Shown: piece by piece, positions 34,260 to 46,152 of the stretch | Layout of the letters: each line of letters begins with the position of its first letter | How positions within the stretch are numbered: the first letter of the stretch is position 1 | From: Brachypterus glaber | Lineage: Eukaryota; Arthropoda; Insecta; Coleoptera; Kateretidae | Direction: 5' to 3' | Assembly: GCA_958510825.1 (NCBI GenBank) | Contig: OY294048.1 | Coordinates: 9,875,589-9,939,588, forward strand | DNA: 64,000 nucleotides | The notes under the pieces: model-generated | The model's input: the letters and a program-made list of their open reading frames with translations, nothing else | Told to the model about the DNA's origin: nothing | Database searches by the model: none | Position numbers and translations under genes: made by a program

Positions 34260-34555
34260 TATACTAACACGATTCACTCACCGCAGTAATGAGAAAAATC
34301 CAGCGCATGAGCACTGATTTTCTTATTTTTGTTTTGACTTATGCCAGAAATTATTTTAAGGTTATGTAACTTTTGCAGAATTTTACAAAAATATCTACTT
34401 TTTTCTTTGCTAGCTAACAGTTTTTTTTAATTGGCTAAAAGTACTCGCTTTTAGTAGTATTTTCGTAAAAAAAAATTGCGGAATATTCATTAATAATCAT
34501 TTGATTCTTAAAATATATCGCCTTCTAAATTCTGAAATATCGTATCTGAAAAATT

Positions 34556-34762
34556 CCTCTCATTAAAAAAAAAACACCAAACCAGCAAACTACCAAACCA
34601 AACCATTATTAACGTAAACCAACGCCTCTCATTAAAAAAAAAACACCAAACCAGCAAACTACCAAACCAAACAATTGTTAACGTAAATCAACGCCTCCTA
34701 TTAAAAAAAAAACACCAAACCAGCAAACTACCAAACCAAACCATTGTTAACGTAAACCAACG
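34556..34762. repeat. 69-bp tandem repeat, three units
   Basis: Units start CCTCTCATTAAAAAAAAAAC or close variants at 34556, 34625 and 34694. Each includes CACCAAACCAGCAAACTACC and AACGTAAACCAACG. A truncated fourth unit follows. Units differ at few bases. Confidence 0.9.
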
Positions 34763-35486
34763 ACCCCATTAAAAAAATCAAACAGGAATTCGTGAGTATT
34801 TTAACAATCTTTTGCTATATATTCTAACAACAAAAACTGGATTTTCCGCACCTAATTATATTCAAGACAGTAAGTTTTAGTAATAAAACCAGAAATCAGT
34901 GCAAAAATATAGTTCATTTTTGTGGACCTTATGCGCAAACTATTTCATAAACTGCCTAAATGGAAGCTACTTTTGACCTCCGTCAAAAAAAAATAAACAA
35001 ACCAGTGCGCAAGTGCTAGATTCTTCTCATTACTACGGTGACTAACAAAGTTAGTCTAACATCTCTTATCATGTATCATTAATAATAGCTTTAGTTAAGT
35101 TTTTTTACTACACTTTGTATAAACATTTTATTTTCAATATTAAAGCTTAAAGCTTTTTGTTGGTTTACCATATTCTTTTTTTTTTCTTTTAATTATAAAT
35201 TAGCTGTATATTTGCGTTAATTAATTTTTCAGTTTATTTTAAACAGTGTATTATTATTTAATTAATAAAAAAAATAATTGTCTCATTTATATGTTTATAT
35301 ATCTCTTTTCACTACTTCGTATACAATTACAATATCATTGTTTACATAAACTTTATACAAAATATATAAATATTATTTCAGTAAACAAAACAAGCCGTAA
35401 ATATATAAAATGCTTTGCATTCTAATGTAAACTCTATTCGAGGTGAATAGTTTATAATACATACATGGTGTTTGCACTCTTTTGGC
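34763..35486. other. Intron DNA
   Basis: Nothing recognised apart from AT-rich sequence. Confidence 0.45.
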
Positions 35487-36066
35487 ATTAAATAAAGGGG
35501 ACGATTCTACATCACAAAGCATGAAAAAACACCAAAGGAACATAGGTCTGGAAATAAGCCCTAAGGGAGCTACGGCCCTTCGAACATGAACATATTGAAC
35601 GGGGAACAAAAATAATAAAATTTTAATGCTGCAGGGCGATTCCTCATTAATTGCTAAGCAAAAAAGTGTTATACACCGAAACACCTACATTTATTATTAA
35701 AGGAGTAATAGCCTTTTAAAAAGTAATATTTTTGTTGGCACAAATATAATGTATTTTGACTCAAGAAATCTATATTTTTTATAAAAAATCAAAAAAATAC
35801 ACATAAAAAAGTTTGGGGAAAAGCCGCAAACATTTTGTCCGTTTAGGCACGCCTCTGGATAGACTTAAAAAAATAACTTAACATAAACTAATACATGCAA
35901 AACCTCGTCGTTCTAACTCTCTAGGGTACCAAAGTTATTAATTAAAAAAAAAATATTTTTAGTACTATTTAAAAGGGTTGTAACCCTTTTAGGGTTCGTT
36001 TCCGGATCTATGTTCCTATACCGGTTTTTCATGCTTTGTGATGTAAAATAATCCCCTTTATTTAAT
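35487..36066. mobile_element. Foldback element, second member of the CCCTAAGGGAGCTACGG family
   Basis: AAATAAAGGGGACGATTCTA and CATCACAAAGCATGAAAAA at the left are mirrored at the right end. It shares CCTAAGGGAGCTACGGCCCTT and AAACCTCGTCGTTCTAACTC-type interior with 3959-4627. The minus-strand ORF at 35373-35684 lies in the arm and is not a gene. Confidence 0.78.
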
Positions 36067-37443
36067 AATAAAGACTGCAAACATCGTGTTTTGTATTGCG
36101 TTTTCTCTCGATATACTTTTCAAAACATGATTTTTCCGTTCTCGTACGCGTAGCGCCCCCAAATAACTATTTGGTGGTGGTGGGATAAGCATAATTGGTT
36201 AAGGGAGAGGGGGTAAAAGAGCGAGTTACGTTTTTGTTTTGACCTTTACTTTTTTATAATTTACAATAGGACTAAAATTGAAAAAAAAAAACACCTAAGA
36301 GGGAAATAAAAATAAAACCCAAAATTTTATCACAATTTTTTTCTATGCCCCCCGCCCCCCATACCCCAAAATGTAACAAAAAAAATCTGGAGATAATTTT
36401 ATTTTTCACAATAGAAGAAATGTTAAAAACATTATTATAATTTTTTTTTTCTATGACTGTTTAAATTTTTTACCTGTTAATTGATTTTCTTATTGAAAAA
36501 TTATAAAAATAAGATTTATTTCGATTTATTTGTTAAAATATAAAAGTATATTTTATTTTAATCCTGCTCGTAAGAAAAGTATTGTTCCTAACTCATGCGT
36601 AAAAAGCTTTTCCGCACTTGTTAGGAAAATAGCTATTACAGCGATATCTATAGAAAATAAACATTATTTACCAACGATTTATTTTATTTTTTTACAAGAA
36701 AGTACTCTCGCTCAATCGAGACGGATTTTTTCAGTAACTTTTCTGGTCATGAGACTGCGAAGAGTATATAAAAAAAAAGGGATTACTTTACACATAAAAA
36801 CAAAATTGAAAAAGCCTACCGCAAACCCAGATCAACCTGGAAAACGCTAGTCTATTTCCGACGCTTCATTATTTTTCGCTGTCACAATGGTATTTGGGTT
36901 TAAATATATGATTCTGGAATTCCAGAAATACTCTATTCCAGAGATGCTAAATCAATATAAATAGGTAAACGATCTATTTGAAACCTCTTCATTTTCTAAA
37001 AAGAGGTACAAAAAATGACCTGCTTTGAAAACCCATTTATTGACATCAAAGGAAATGTTTTACTCTATTTATTTACCTTTTTAAAATGTTTATAGGTATA
37101 TTTTAAACATACAGACAGGTCCAGGCAATCGTGTACAAGAAGGATAATATGTTAAAATTAGTACAGTTTGTTTAATATTTACAAAAAATGGAATTTGAGG
37201 ATTTTGAGACTCACTAAAAATGAAATTCATATTTAAAAAATTCTATCTGTACCCCTTAATGGGGTAGAACCACCCCTTTTTATATATTTTTAGGTAACCT
37301 GAAAAAAATTGGTACCTGGGATTTTTCGTCTCGCTGAATTTCATATTTAAAAAAATCTGTATCCCCCCTTAGAACCACCCCTACTTACCTACTTATATTT
37401 TTTCAATTAAAGTGATAGAACCACACATATTTACATCTTTTTA
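36067..37443. other. Intron DNA
   Basis: No gene. The ORF at 36530-36850 is AT-rich and lysine-rich with no family resemblance that I can see. A GTACCCCTTAATGGGG-like repeat phrase occurs twice near 37250 and 37360. Confidence 0.45.
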
Positions 37444-37850
37444 TTAACCTGATGAGTTTTCAATATTATCAGTGATAACATTTGGTACATTGGGGTTTTG
37501 CAAGTCGCTTAAGACTTGGTCACACCATTGTTTAAGATTAATTTTGTTATCGATTTGCATGCCTAGGTATTTTGCATAGTCCTGCGGGTTGATTGATACA
37601 ATGTGGTCGCCACGACATTTGCCGGACCATTTTTTGACTACTTTTATAAACATTGAAGAATATAACATATGCCATTCGAGCAAAAAGGTGATAAAGGTGA
37701 GCTCTGCAGTACACCTTGTAGAGGTGAAAACTCTCAATACAGAGTCCTCAATCTTTATTTTGAATATTTATACTCAGAAAAGAAGTCCTTTGTGCCAGAC
37801 TGAGTCGAAGGCTTTATTTATATCCAGGAATAATGCAGCCGTTTTTTTTC
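37444..37850 (-). pseudogene. Non-LTR retrotransposon reverse transcriptase fragment
   Basis: On the minus strand, bases 37840-37776 encode LFLDINKAFDSVWHKGLLF, the conserved RT block A of Jockey/CR1-type LINEs with the catalytic aspartate. After stops and loss of the middle of the domain, bases about 37600-37530 encode DYAKYLGMQIDNKINLKQW, the conserved (K)YLGxxxD block downstream of the catalytic core. The region between, including the catalytic (F/Y)xDD box, is missing or unreadable. This is therefore a dead internal fragment of an ORF2. The plus-strand ORF at 37589-37963 is its shadow. Confidence 0.85.
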
Positions 37851-38320
37851 TACACAGCTTCGCAGGCTGGATGTTTGAGCAAATAATAAAAATCATTAAA
37901 ATTGGCTTTTTTCAGCTTATTTTTGTCAAAACAGACCATAGTCATAACAAAATTTTTTATTAAGAAAATGTTGCTCTGACTGCCTCAACTCTTTCCTCGC
38001 GTTTTATTACTCTTTTATTTATTTATTTTCCCAACAGATACAAGATCCTTTTTATAGGAGAAAACCTATAAATCTAACTTAGAAATACATATCGTATACA
38101 TACATAAGTATTATGTATATAAAAATATTATAAATTAACCAAAACAAATGAAAATTATAAAAATTATATAAAAGTAGCAGAAAAATAAAATATAATTTAC
38201 CTTCTTTCACTTTTCCTCAGTCCTTAACCTTAACCTGCATTCAGTTTTCCCCACATATATAGTTTTAAAGTGACATATATTAATATTTAGTGTCGGATAT
38301 GAAATGTACCGTGTTTTTAA
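37851..38320. other. Intron DNA, possibly more LINE debris
   Basis: No further RT motif is readable. AT-rich. Confidence 0.4.
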
Positions 38321-38458
38321 CGAAAATTAAAGTATTGGATAATAACATCCTATCCATTTGTAAATAAATATTCAGTTTTGCTTCTAAGAGTGTAATGAAT
38401 ATTCAGTTACAAATCGATAGGATGTTATTATCCTCTACAATTGTACTTTAATTTTTAT
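38321..38458. repeat. Foldback repeat
   Basis: GGATAATAACATCCTATCC is mirrored by GGATAGGATGTTATTATCC-like sequence, within outer AAAATTAAAGTA and TACTTTAATTTT ends. A third, partial copy of one arm (ATCCATTTGTAACTAAATAT) lies at 38509-38570. Confidence 0.75.
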
Positions 38459-38570
38459 TGGGAATACGCAACATTTTTTGTCCGTCGCTGAATGTTAAAG
38501 TACGTGATCATCCATTTGTAACTAAATATTCAGTTTTGCTTTTAACAGTGCGCTTAAAAATGTTGTTCGG

Positions 38571-39916
38571 TCAATAATAAATGAGTTCACTGGTTTTATT
38601 GTTAGTCTAGGCAAACAAGTATTGACAACAGTTTATAATATAAAAGCTAGCACTTAATTAGGTAACAGAAATAATATTTTTATCAGGCAATATATTATAA
38701 AAGCTTTGATGGGAAATATCACGATTACGGAACTTTAAAAAATATTTTTTTTACTGATTTGGATCAAGCATGAAAAATATACAAGAAATAGTACATTGTA
38801 ATATTAGACTGGAAAGTGGTTGTTTTCTGGTTCGAGGCAAGATATGGACACTGTCCATTGGATAGGCGAGACCTGTCGAGTCTGGCCACTTCTTGAGACC
38901 CAGAAAACCACTTTTCCGGCGTGGATTACATTTTTTTATCCTACACAAAAAATGGTATCAAAAAGTACAAAATATTCAAGGTATAAAAAAATAGGTACCA
39001 GATCGAGTGACAGAAAAAAAAACGGGTTGGGCATTACGTTTTTCTCACTACCAAGGAGTTAAAATCGTATTTTATTAATAATATTTTTTACATTTATATG
39101 TGTGACAATTCAACAATCATTTTTTTATGAAATCACTCTATAAAATTAAGAATAGTGGTCTTGTGTTTAGGTGTCCCTTAGGTAAATATCGGACACTTCT
39201 TGTCCTTTAGCGGTAAATCGTTTTTTCTGTCTACTTACGGTTCGGTGGTGGATCGATTTTATCTATCACTAAGTGTGCTCGATATAGTACTTTCTATTAC
39301 TGTCGGTTTCTTGATTAAGGCTGGGTTTATCAAAGTGCAGCTAAATTTAGCTGACACCTAATAACCATAGCAACTTCAACCAAAAATCCAGAATTTGCTC
39401 TTAACTGAGACTTTAACCTGAGGTTTTAACTGTACAATGATAAACTGGGCCTTTTTCTTATCTTATATAAATAACCATTTTTTAAACTTTATAATAAAAT
39501 ATGTTAATAACGGTAAGCTTTAATTTTTTTACGTATTTGAATTTAGTATCCCAATATATGTAAAACTTTAAAAGCATCTGGAATAAAAAATAATAGTAAA
39601 AATTTGTAAACTAGTGTTATTATTTGTAACAATCCACAGGTAGACAAATGGAAAAGGCGTTTCAACTTTGTGGTGTATTTTTTACAGTTTTTTAAGGTGA
39701 CACGTTAAAAGCGTTAATAAACTGAAAATCAAAAGCTGGCAGGTCTTTACAAAACACCGCTTTAACGCGTTGATGGGATCAATCCACAAAGCGGTATTTT
39801 ATTGAGCATCAAACAGGCAGAAATTTGCCGGATATTAAAACCGGACAGTGATATGAAGGTGGTAAAATGCCTTAGGAAGAATAAAGGTGGTGACCATAAA
39901 AAACTAGCTGGGCACC
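38571..39916. other. Intron DNA
   Basis: No gene recognised. The overlapping ORFs at 38751-39062 on both strands show no domain. A region around 38820-38920 is less AT-rich (GGATAGGCGAGACCTGTCGAG), unexplained. Confidence 0.4.
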
Positions 39917-40041
39917 TATTCTTGACTTTCGGTGAGTAGAACGACTGATACAACGAGTCGTACTCTATTCGTTTCAACACTATGCATCATATTCTAAGCA
40001 TTGTTCTATCAGTGGTTCTACCCACTAAAAGTCAAGAATAC
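39917..40041. repeat. Foldback repeat
   Basis: TATTCTTGACTTTCGGTGAG and GTAGAACGACTGATA are mirrored by TATCAGTGGTTCTACCCACT and AAAAGTCAAGAATA. Confidence 0.75.
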
Positions 40042-40352
40042 ATACCCTGAACAGTTCCAAGCACCTTGTAAAAACATCGGCACTAGGCACTAATTTGAAA
40101 CGTTATGAAATAGGAAGTTGTGTGAATGGCAACCATTAATACACCTGTGTGTTGCATAATTTATTAAAATTTGAAAGTCTGTATCTCCATAACGTTATAT
40201 TCTAGCAAAAACTGTATATAACATTTTTTGTAGGGCTTAAAAAGAGCTTTCATTTACATTATAATTTTTTGAAATCGGTTTATAAATAAGTGAGTTATGC
40301 TAAAAAACATTTTACTGCGTTAAACGCTAATATTCCGAAAACAACGTATTTT

Positions 40353-40509
40353 AGGGAACGTCCAAGTATTACGTAACGCTTCTAGGGGGGGTGGGGTCAT
40401 TTTGGGGTGTTACGCCCATGTTAATGTTATAGGAAAATAGCGTTACAGGGGAGGGGGTGGGGGTCCAAAATGATCAAAATCGTAATACGTAATGCTTGAA
40501 CGTTACCTT
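40353..40509. mobile_element. Foldback MITE, GGGAACGTyCAAGTATTACG family
   Basis: GGGAACGTCCAAGTATTACG at the left is mirrored by CGTAATGCTTGAACGTTACC at the right, with a G-rich centre. Ends match the element at 46188-46424. Confidence 0.78.
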
Positions 40510-40760
40510 ACTTGCAGTAAAAAAGAGAAGAGCTGACTATAAAAAATATTAAAATGTCATTTGTTCTTTGAATTTCAAACATGGCGAACCCAAAATAAAA
40601 ATCGCTAAATCGGTCATCAATTTAAATGTACGTTTTTTTACAATTTTAGAGCAAAATAGAAAAAATAGTGTAAAGTACTCGTTTCATAACACCCGTTTTT
40701 AGTGCACGAGTACAAGTTTAGAAAACGAGCCGCTTGCGGTACTTTAATATACTAAACAGT
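40510..40760 (+). repeat. Dispersed repeat, related to 52222-52525
   Basis: TTGCAGTAAAAAAGAGAAGA through CAAGTTTAGAAAACGAGC is found inverted at 52222-52525. Non-coding. Confidence 0.7.
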
Positions 40761-41883
40761 GGATCCATGGAGTTGACTTTTTCTTCTATTTTCGATTTTT
40801 TTAATGTTTAGCCCTAACTAATAACTTTTTTATTTTAATAACAGTAATAAGTGTAAGGTACTGTGGTCTTTAAATGCTACGGGGGAGGTTTAGTTCTGCT
40901 TGGAGAGCCAGTTGCCAGGGACGATTCAGTTTCAGTACGCTTTAAAGAAATAGTACGGACCTATTTTAAATCTGCTTCGGTGGTCTGCTTCAGTCGGTAT
41001 TTTTAGTATATTTTTTATTTGGGAAAATCTAACATTAGGGGGCTTAATTTAAGGCCTTCATATTACTTCGGGTATCGTAGTGCTAATGCTTTATGAACAA
41101 ACAGAAATTTACTTCGTTTTGCATAAACCCTTCAACTTAACTAAAGCTTTTATGTTAATCTGTGACCACATCTCACTCATCGGAATAATGGTGCACTAAT
41201 ATTAAAGAAATTGGGGATTATTTACACGGATCTAATGGTTTTTAGTGCGTGATTATGGGAGCTTAGGTTAAATTGCTAGCAGTTTGTGTTTGTGTATTTA
41301 ATAAATAAAAAGTTATTTAAATCTATTTTCTTGGGTTTAATTAGTAAATATTGCACAAAAAAACTGAAACATGTAAAGTGACATAAATCAATTGTTTATA
41401 AAATTTACTCCTACTAGGAGAGAAAAAATTATTATTGCTATAGTTAAAGAAAACTGATTTTACAGTCTAAAAACATGATAAATAATGGTATGTTAGTAGT
41501 GAAAAAAATATATTTCTTTAGTTTGAAGAAAAAAAAATATTATCCATGTGTATATACTTTTTTTTATTATCCATAAAGAAAAAGCTATATTTTATTCAAG
41601 AAATAAAACTAAATGTTATTGAATCTGAAGAATTCTTATAAAAACATTAAATATTTTGAAAGAAAAGAAAAATAATAAATGTATATCTTTTACGTACGTA
41701 TTGTTTCGTTATATTTAAGAGTGTGATATGTCTCGAGGCAGTCTTTTATAACAAAAATATATCCGTATATTTAACTGGAAGATAAAATGGCAAAATCTAA
41801 AATATTTCACGGTTACCTGGAAAAAAGTTATTTTTTCAATAACTTTTTTATATTTTGTCAGAAGATTAAGAAGGTGTTATAGG
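40761..41883. other. Intron DNA
   Basis: No gene or repeat recognised. It ends with AGGTGTTATAGGTA (41872-41885), the left duplication flanking the hammerhead element. Confidence 0.45.
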
Positions 41884-41975
41884 TAAGGACAGAAATTTTT
41901 AATTTTAAACAAAATTATAAAAATATTAATTTATTATTCCATCAATCTATTTTCTAATCATCGTACAGAGTGATA

Positions 41976-42020
41976 TTGGTAGACTGACAGTTTCGGGCTG
42001 CTGGCCCTCTTCAGTACCAA
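41976..42020 (-). ncRNA. Type I hammerhead ribozyme, copy 1
   Basis: Read on the minus strand, stem I is UUGGUA/UACCAA (6 bp). The core CUGAAGA is followed by stem II GGGC/GCCC with loop CAGCA, then GAAA, a 2-bp stem III CU/AG with loop GUC, and UC at the cleavage position. All invariant core bases (CUGANGA, GAAA, UH) are present. The very short stem III is typical of mobile-element hammerheads, which may act as dimers. Predicted cleavage is after the C of UC, just before the 3' strand of stem I. Self-cleavage is inferred from the fold, not shown. Confidence 0.85.
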
Positions 42021-42329
42021 GAGTCAACTCTGCACGCTGATTAAGAAAACGTTTTTAGACTTTACTCGCAAAAGGAATATAGCCATTAGATTGATGTAGA
42101 CTTGTGCGCCATCTATTTCTAGATGTAGACAACTACTCATACCTCTCCTAATCTGGAGACTTTGAATGGTAGCAAGTTGAAGACTTGTGTGTCTCAAGCA
42201 CATAGTACCACTAACGGGTGGTTAGACGTAAAATTAGTAAGGACAGAAATTTTTAATTTTAAACAAAATTATAAAAATATTAATTTATTATTCCATCAAT
42301 CTATTTTCTAATCATCGTACAGAGTGATA

Positions 42330-42370
42330 TTGGTAGACTGACAGTTTCGGGCTGCTGGCCCTCTTCAGTA
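42330..42370 (-). ncRNA. Hammerhead motif, copy 2, stem I lost
   Basis: The core and stems II and III are the same as copy 1, at exactly 354 bp distance. The sequence 5' of CUGA on the minus strand now reads ACUUUA instead of UUGGUA, because the copy ends here at the inversion junction. Stem I cannot form, so the motif is likely inactive. Confidence 0.75.
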
Positions 42371-42412
42371 AAGTCTAAAAACGTTTTCTTAATCAGCGTG
42401 CAGAGTTGACTC

Positions 42413-42456
42413 TTGGTACTGAAGAGGGCCAGCAGCCCGAAACTGCAGTCTATCAA
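42413..42456 (+). ncRNA. Hammerhead motif, copy 3, inverted
   Basis: On the plus strand: stem I UUGGUA/UAUCAA (one G-U wobble), core CUGAAGA, stem II GGGC/GCCC, GAAA, then CUGCAG before UC. One base is missing relative to copy 1, so stem III loses its loop but becomes a palindrome (CUGCAG) that could pair between two molecules. Activity as a monomer is doubtful. Confidence 0.75.
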
Positions 42457-42518
42457 TATCACTCTGTACGATGATTAGAAAATAGATTGATGGAATAATA
42501 AATTAGGTGTTATAGGTA

Positions 42519-45294
42519 TTCTAAAATTTCAAAAATCTTTCCTCGAATCCGGCTGTTTTTCTGCAATAATGACCAGTAGTCGGCGAATTTCCAGTACTCG
42601 CATAGGCTCCTCGTCGACTCTAGCGTTGACGCGAATTTTTAAATATTTACATTTTTATTTCTTTTTATCTTAATTCTTTTTAATGATTCCATTTAAACGA
42701 GTAAGGTGAGAAAAAAGTTATCGATAATTAAAAATTAAAAACACGTATTTTTAAAAGATAAAAATCGAATGTCGGTTTTTTCTTTGAAAAACACCGATAT
42801 ATATATAGATATGTATAGTTAATATGTATAGTCAATATTGTTGTGTGTAACAAATTAGTCGTCAAATGTTTCGATTTAGTGACATTTATAAAAATTTGCC
42901 TAATGATTCGGCAAAATTATTACGTAAGCCTATGTTTCTGTGTTTATTTTCAACGTTAATGAGTCATAACTGAGTTTACGCCGACTACTGATAATGACAT
43001 TCGAGTCCATTGGTGAAAGGTATTACTTAAAAACAACGATGTTTCCACTAAGAAAAATAGTTATTTATAATACAAGGGCGAAAAGTTAAATTTTTTGATT
43101 GAGTGGGTTCTTAGAAGCCGAGGGCCTCCGGCTCGAGGGTAATAAACCTAGGGCCACAAAGTCCAAATTTTCGCCCGTAAAACATAAACAAAAAGTGACG
43201 CTTTTAGAATCAATCGAATAAAAAGATATTGACCTATGTCCGCAAAAGCTACCTATCTGATCTTTAGAACTCGAAACTAACTAATTTTGACAGTAAAATT
43301 TAAGGTGCTGTAACTTTTTTATGAAGCATTTTGAAGTATTCTTTTTCTTATTTTTTAATGTAAAACATGGGGTAACGGCATGGGGAAGCGTTGAGTATTA
43401 AGTTGAGAAAATCCCAGTCTTGTGTAAAAACTTAAGAAAATCTCAGACGTAATAAGACATAATAAATGGTAAACATTTAAAAATAATTACCCCCCTCCCC
43501 CTGGGGACCTTGGGCTATAGCTGTTTGGCTGGGCTATAGTTGTGTAAAATTACGGTATAATTTTTTTTATTGGATATACGGGGTATCCAGAATAAAATAA
43601 TACCCTAAAACGGAGTATATCGTAACAAGGAGGTGTATAGGAACGTTCGCGAGAAAAATGTTTGCACATGTGTATGAGTGCCTACATCTAGAATTATATA
43701 GTTTCACGAACAAAATCTTATTTAGGAATATCCGTAAAATAATCTAATCTACAATTCAGTTATTAGCACTATTCAATAATCCAAAATGATCAAAATATGC
43801 GTTACGTAATGAATGGGATTATAGGAATAAAAGAAAAAAATCATTGAAAATAATAAAACTATCGTACAGAGCACTTAAATTAAAGAAGACTCAAGCTAAA
43901 AGAGTATTTAAATGAATTCACAAAAAAAAATATTGAAGACCGTGGACCTTTTGAAAGGCAAACAAAAATTCTGATCCTGAGGATTAAATACCAACCTATT
44001 TTCCCTTTTTGCCTGTTGAGCAGATATGCTTTTGAAACACTATACAAATCTCTCGCACAGTATTCCGGGAATACTATTCCCACACCAGGGGATTTTATTT
44101 TTACAAGTTTACTACATCCGACACGACGTTCCGGGTAGAAAAGCCCTTTCATAATCCAGTGAAAAAGTTAAATTCACCCTTTGTTTAAGTAACTCATAAA
44201 TTTATACCTTGGCCACTTCTTTTTAACCCCTGTTTTTTAACCAGGTTTAGCAAAAAAAATTCAAGCGATCACTCTTCAATTTTAATTTATATGTGATGTT
44301 ATTTTGTATAAATAGTAAAATCATCATCATCATTTGTGAAGAAAATCAAGTTTTTACAAGTAGCACATATGAAGTTAGCCACAAGAGCTCTTAAGAGCTT
44401 TACCGACCAAGGACGGAGAAGGTGTTTTAAACTTTTTATTAATTTGAAGTTACCATGTAACAACAAATATCTAATCAAGTGATGCCATCTATTAGCAAGC
44501 CAATGATCTTCTACGGAAGTTTTACAGATTTCTATAAATTTCATCTAGGTATTTAAATAATCATTTATAATAAGTGACTTGTTGTTATTTCCTATTATTG
44601 GACTCGGTATGAACCATATAATATATAAATATTATTTGTTATTATTTTTATTAAAAATAAACAAGAATGTTTGGTTATTTTATTCGTAAACTACAGCTCT
44701 CTACAGACGAAGCGATAGTTTCGCCATCTATGCGGTATAAACAAAAGCGCCAAAATAGGTTAGAAACTAATTCATATCTAACCTAGGTTAGAAAAGAAGA
44801 GCTTTTTGAACTTTTAAAGAAAAATTTTAGATCTTGCAACTTTTTATAATGCATATAAAGAACGTTTTTCTTTATGCTTGTGAATAAACTCATTTTTCAA
44901 CTTTTATGCATGTATGCAATTATCTTTTTACGAAATGATTGTTAATACACATATTTTAAAGAGGACATATCGTGCATTTCAGTGGCTTAAGCTGGTTAAA
45001 TAAGCGGGGTGTTTTATAGACCAGTATGATTATGGGAATTTTACAAGATTTGTTTTCTTTTATTATAATATAGCCAAAGGATTTATTAATATTTTATACC
45101 AAGGTTGAAAAGAGTATTATTTGTAGCCTGCTTTTACTTTTAGTTCAAGCCTGAAGATGCTGTGATAGTATACGCACCTCGACGCAAAACTATTTCAGTG
45201 CACTTCGAGTGCTTTTTCTACTCGGCTCTGCCTCTTAAAAAGATAAGTACCCTCAGGCACTGAAAACTAGGTTCGGGTACTCAGTTCGTAATAT
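42519..45294. other. Intron DNA
   Basis: No gene recognised. A small foldback at about 43073-43186 has AGGGCGAAAAGTTAAATTTT mirrored by AAATTTTCGCCC and a GCCGAGGGCCTCCGGC centre. ORFs at 43880-44152 and 44299-44544 show no domain. Confidence 0.45.
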
Positions 45295-45541
45295 ACTAAA
45301 CTAAACCAAACGAAACCAAACTAAACCAAACTAAACCAAACTAAACCAAACTAAACCAAACTAGACCAAACTAAACCAAACTAAACCAAAATAACCCAAA
45401 CTAAACCAAACTAAAGCAAACTAAACCAAACTAAACCAAACTAAACCAAACTAAACCAAACTAAACCAAACTAAACCAAACTAAACCAAACTAAACCAAA
45501 CTAAACCAAACTAAACCAAACTAAACCAAACTAAATCAAAC
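45295..45541. repeat. Minisatellite (CTAAACCAAA)n, about 24 units
   Basis: A 10-bp unit repeated with only a few variants over about 245 bp. It resembles the CTAAACTAA minisatellite of the 6365-8038 array in composition but has a different period. It is not the insect telomere repeat (CCTAA). Confidence 0.93.
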
Positions 45542-46152
45542 ACAAAAGTAAACATGAAAAAAAATAGCAATCGCATATAAATTGCTCTTAATGTTCTAGT
45601 AAAACAGTATTTACAAAGAACGTAAAACCATTGGTAAAACATTTAACTTAAGCTTCATAGCTCAATGTTAAATTTTAAATTGCTGTAAATATCTGATTAT
45701 GAAAAATTAAAAAAAAAAACTTGTACATCTTTATGTTGTATAATTTTTTTTTATTTTTATTTTGTTTCCTAATCAGTAAAAGATTTTGTGTAAAACAAAT
45801 ATCGTGGTCTTACTAGCAAAAGGCACTAAGTCAATTTAGTTGAATAAAATTACCTATATTTTTTATTCATTATGTTCAATTACATTGCTATTTGCAGTAG
45901 TTCTTTTTTCCAAAAATAAATATTACAAAAATTAAAAAAATATAATAAAAGTCAAATTTGTCAATATCTCATAATCATGATTTATGACTTAGTGCTCTTT
46001 GTTTGTAAGCCCACAATATATTCTGATATTTTGTGTTACATATTTGTTACCTATAATAAATTTTAGAAAGAATTCTAGAATGGTACATGATAAGATATAA
46101 AATATTATGGAATAGCAATAAGAATTGATTATCAAGGTTTAGAAGTTTAAGT
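45542..46152. other. Intron DNA
   Basis: AT-rich; nothing recognised. Confidence 0.45.

Larger units (their letters stand above)
41884..42504 (-). mobile_element. Hammerhead-ribozyme mini-element (retrozyme- or Penelope-LTR-like)
   Basis: A 354-bp unit (41884-42237) is followed by the first about 133 bp of a second direct copy (42238-42370). An inverted copy of the same terminal segment then follows to 42504. The whole is flanked by a near-exact direct repeat AGGTGTTATAGGTA (41872-41885 and 42505-42518), of which 12-14 bases look like a target duplication. Each unit carries a hammerhead ribozyme motif. There is no ORF. Animal retrozymes are tandem units of a few hundred bases with type I hammerheads, and Penelope-like elements have hammerhead-bearing terminal repeats often rearranged into tandem and inverted partial copies. 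Either fits. Reading the element on the minus strand follows the ribozyme. Confidence 0.8.

Noticed and set aside
36530..36850. 106-codon ORF as a host gene
   Set aside because: Lysine- and isoleucine-rich translation typical of AT-rich DNA, no domain, no splice or promoter context, inside a beat intron.
37589..37963. 124-codon plus-strand ORF as a gene
   Set aside because: It is antisense to clear reverse transcriptase motifs on the minus strand.
38751..39062. Overlapping ORFs in a less AT-rich patch as a gene
   Set aside because: Both strands are open over the same bases, but neither frame shows a recognisable motif.
45158..45200. A further hammerhead (CTGAAGATGCTG near 45160)
   Set aside because: CUGAAGA is present, but there is no GAAA box (reads GCAAAAC) and no clean stem II or stem I.
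45295..45541. Interstitial telomere repeat
   Set aside because: The unit is CTAAACCAAA (10 bp), not the insect CCTAA repeat.
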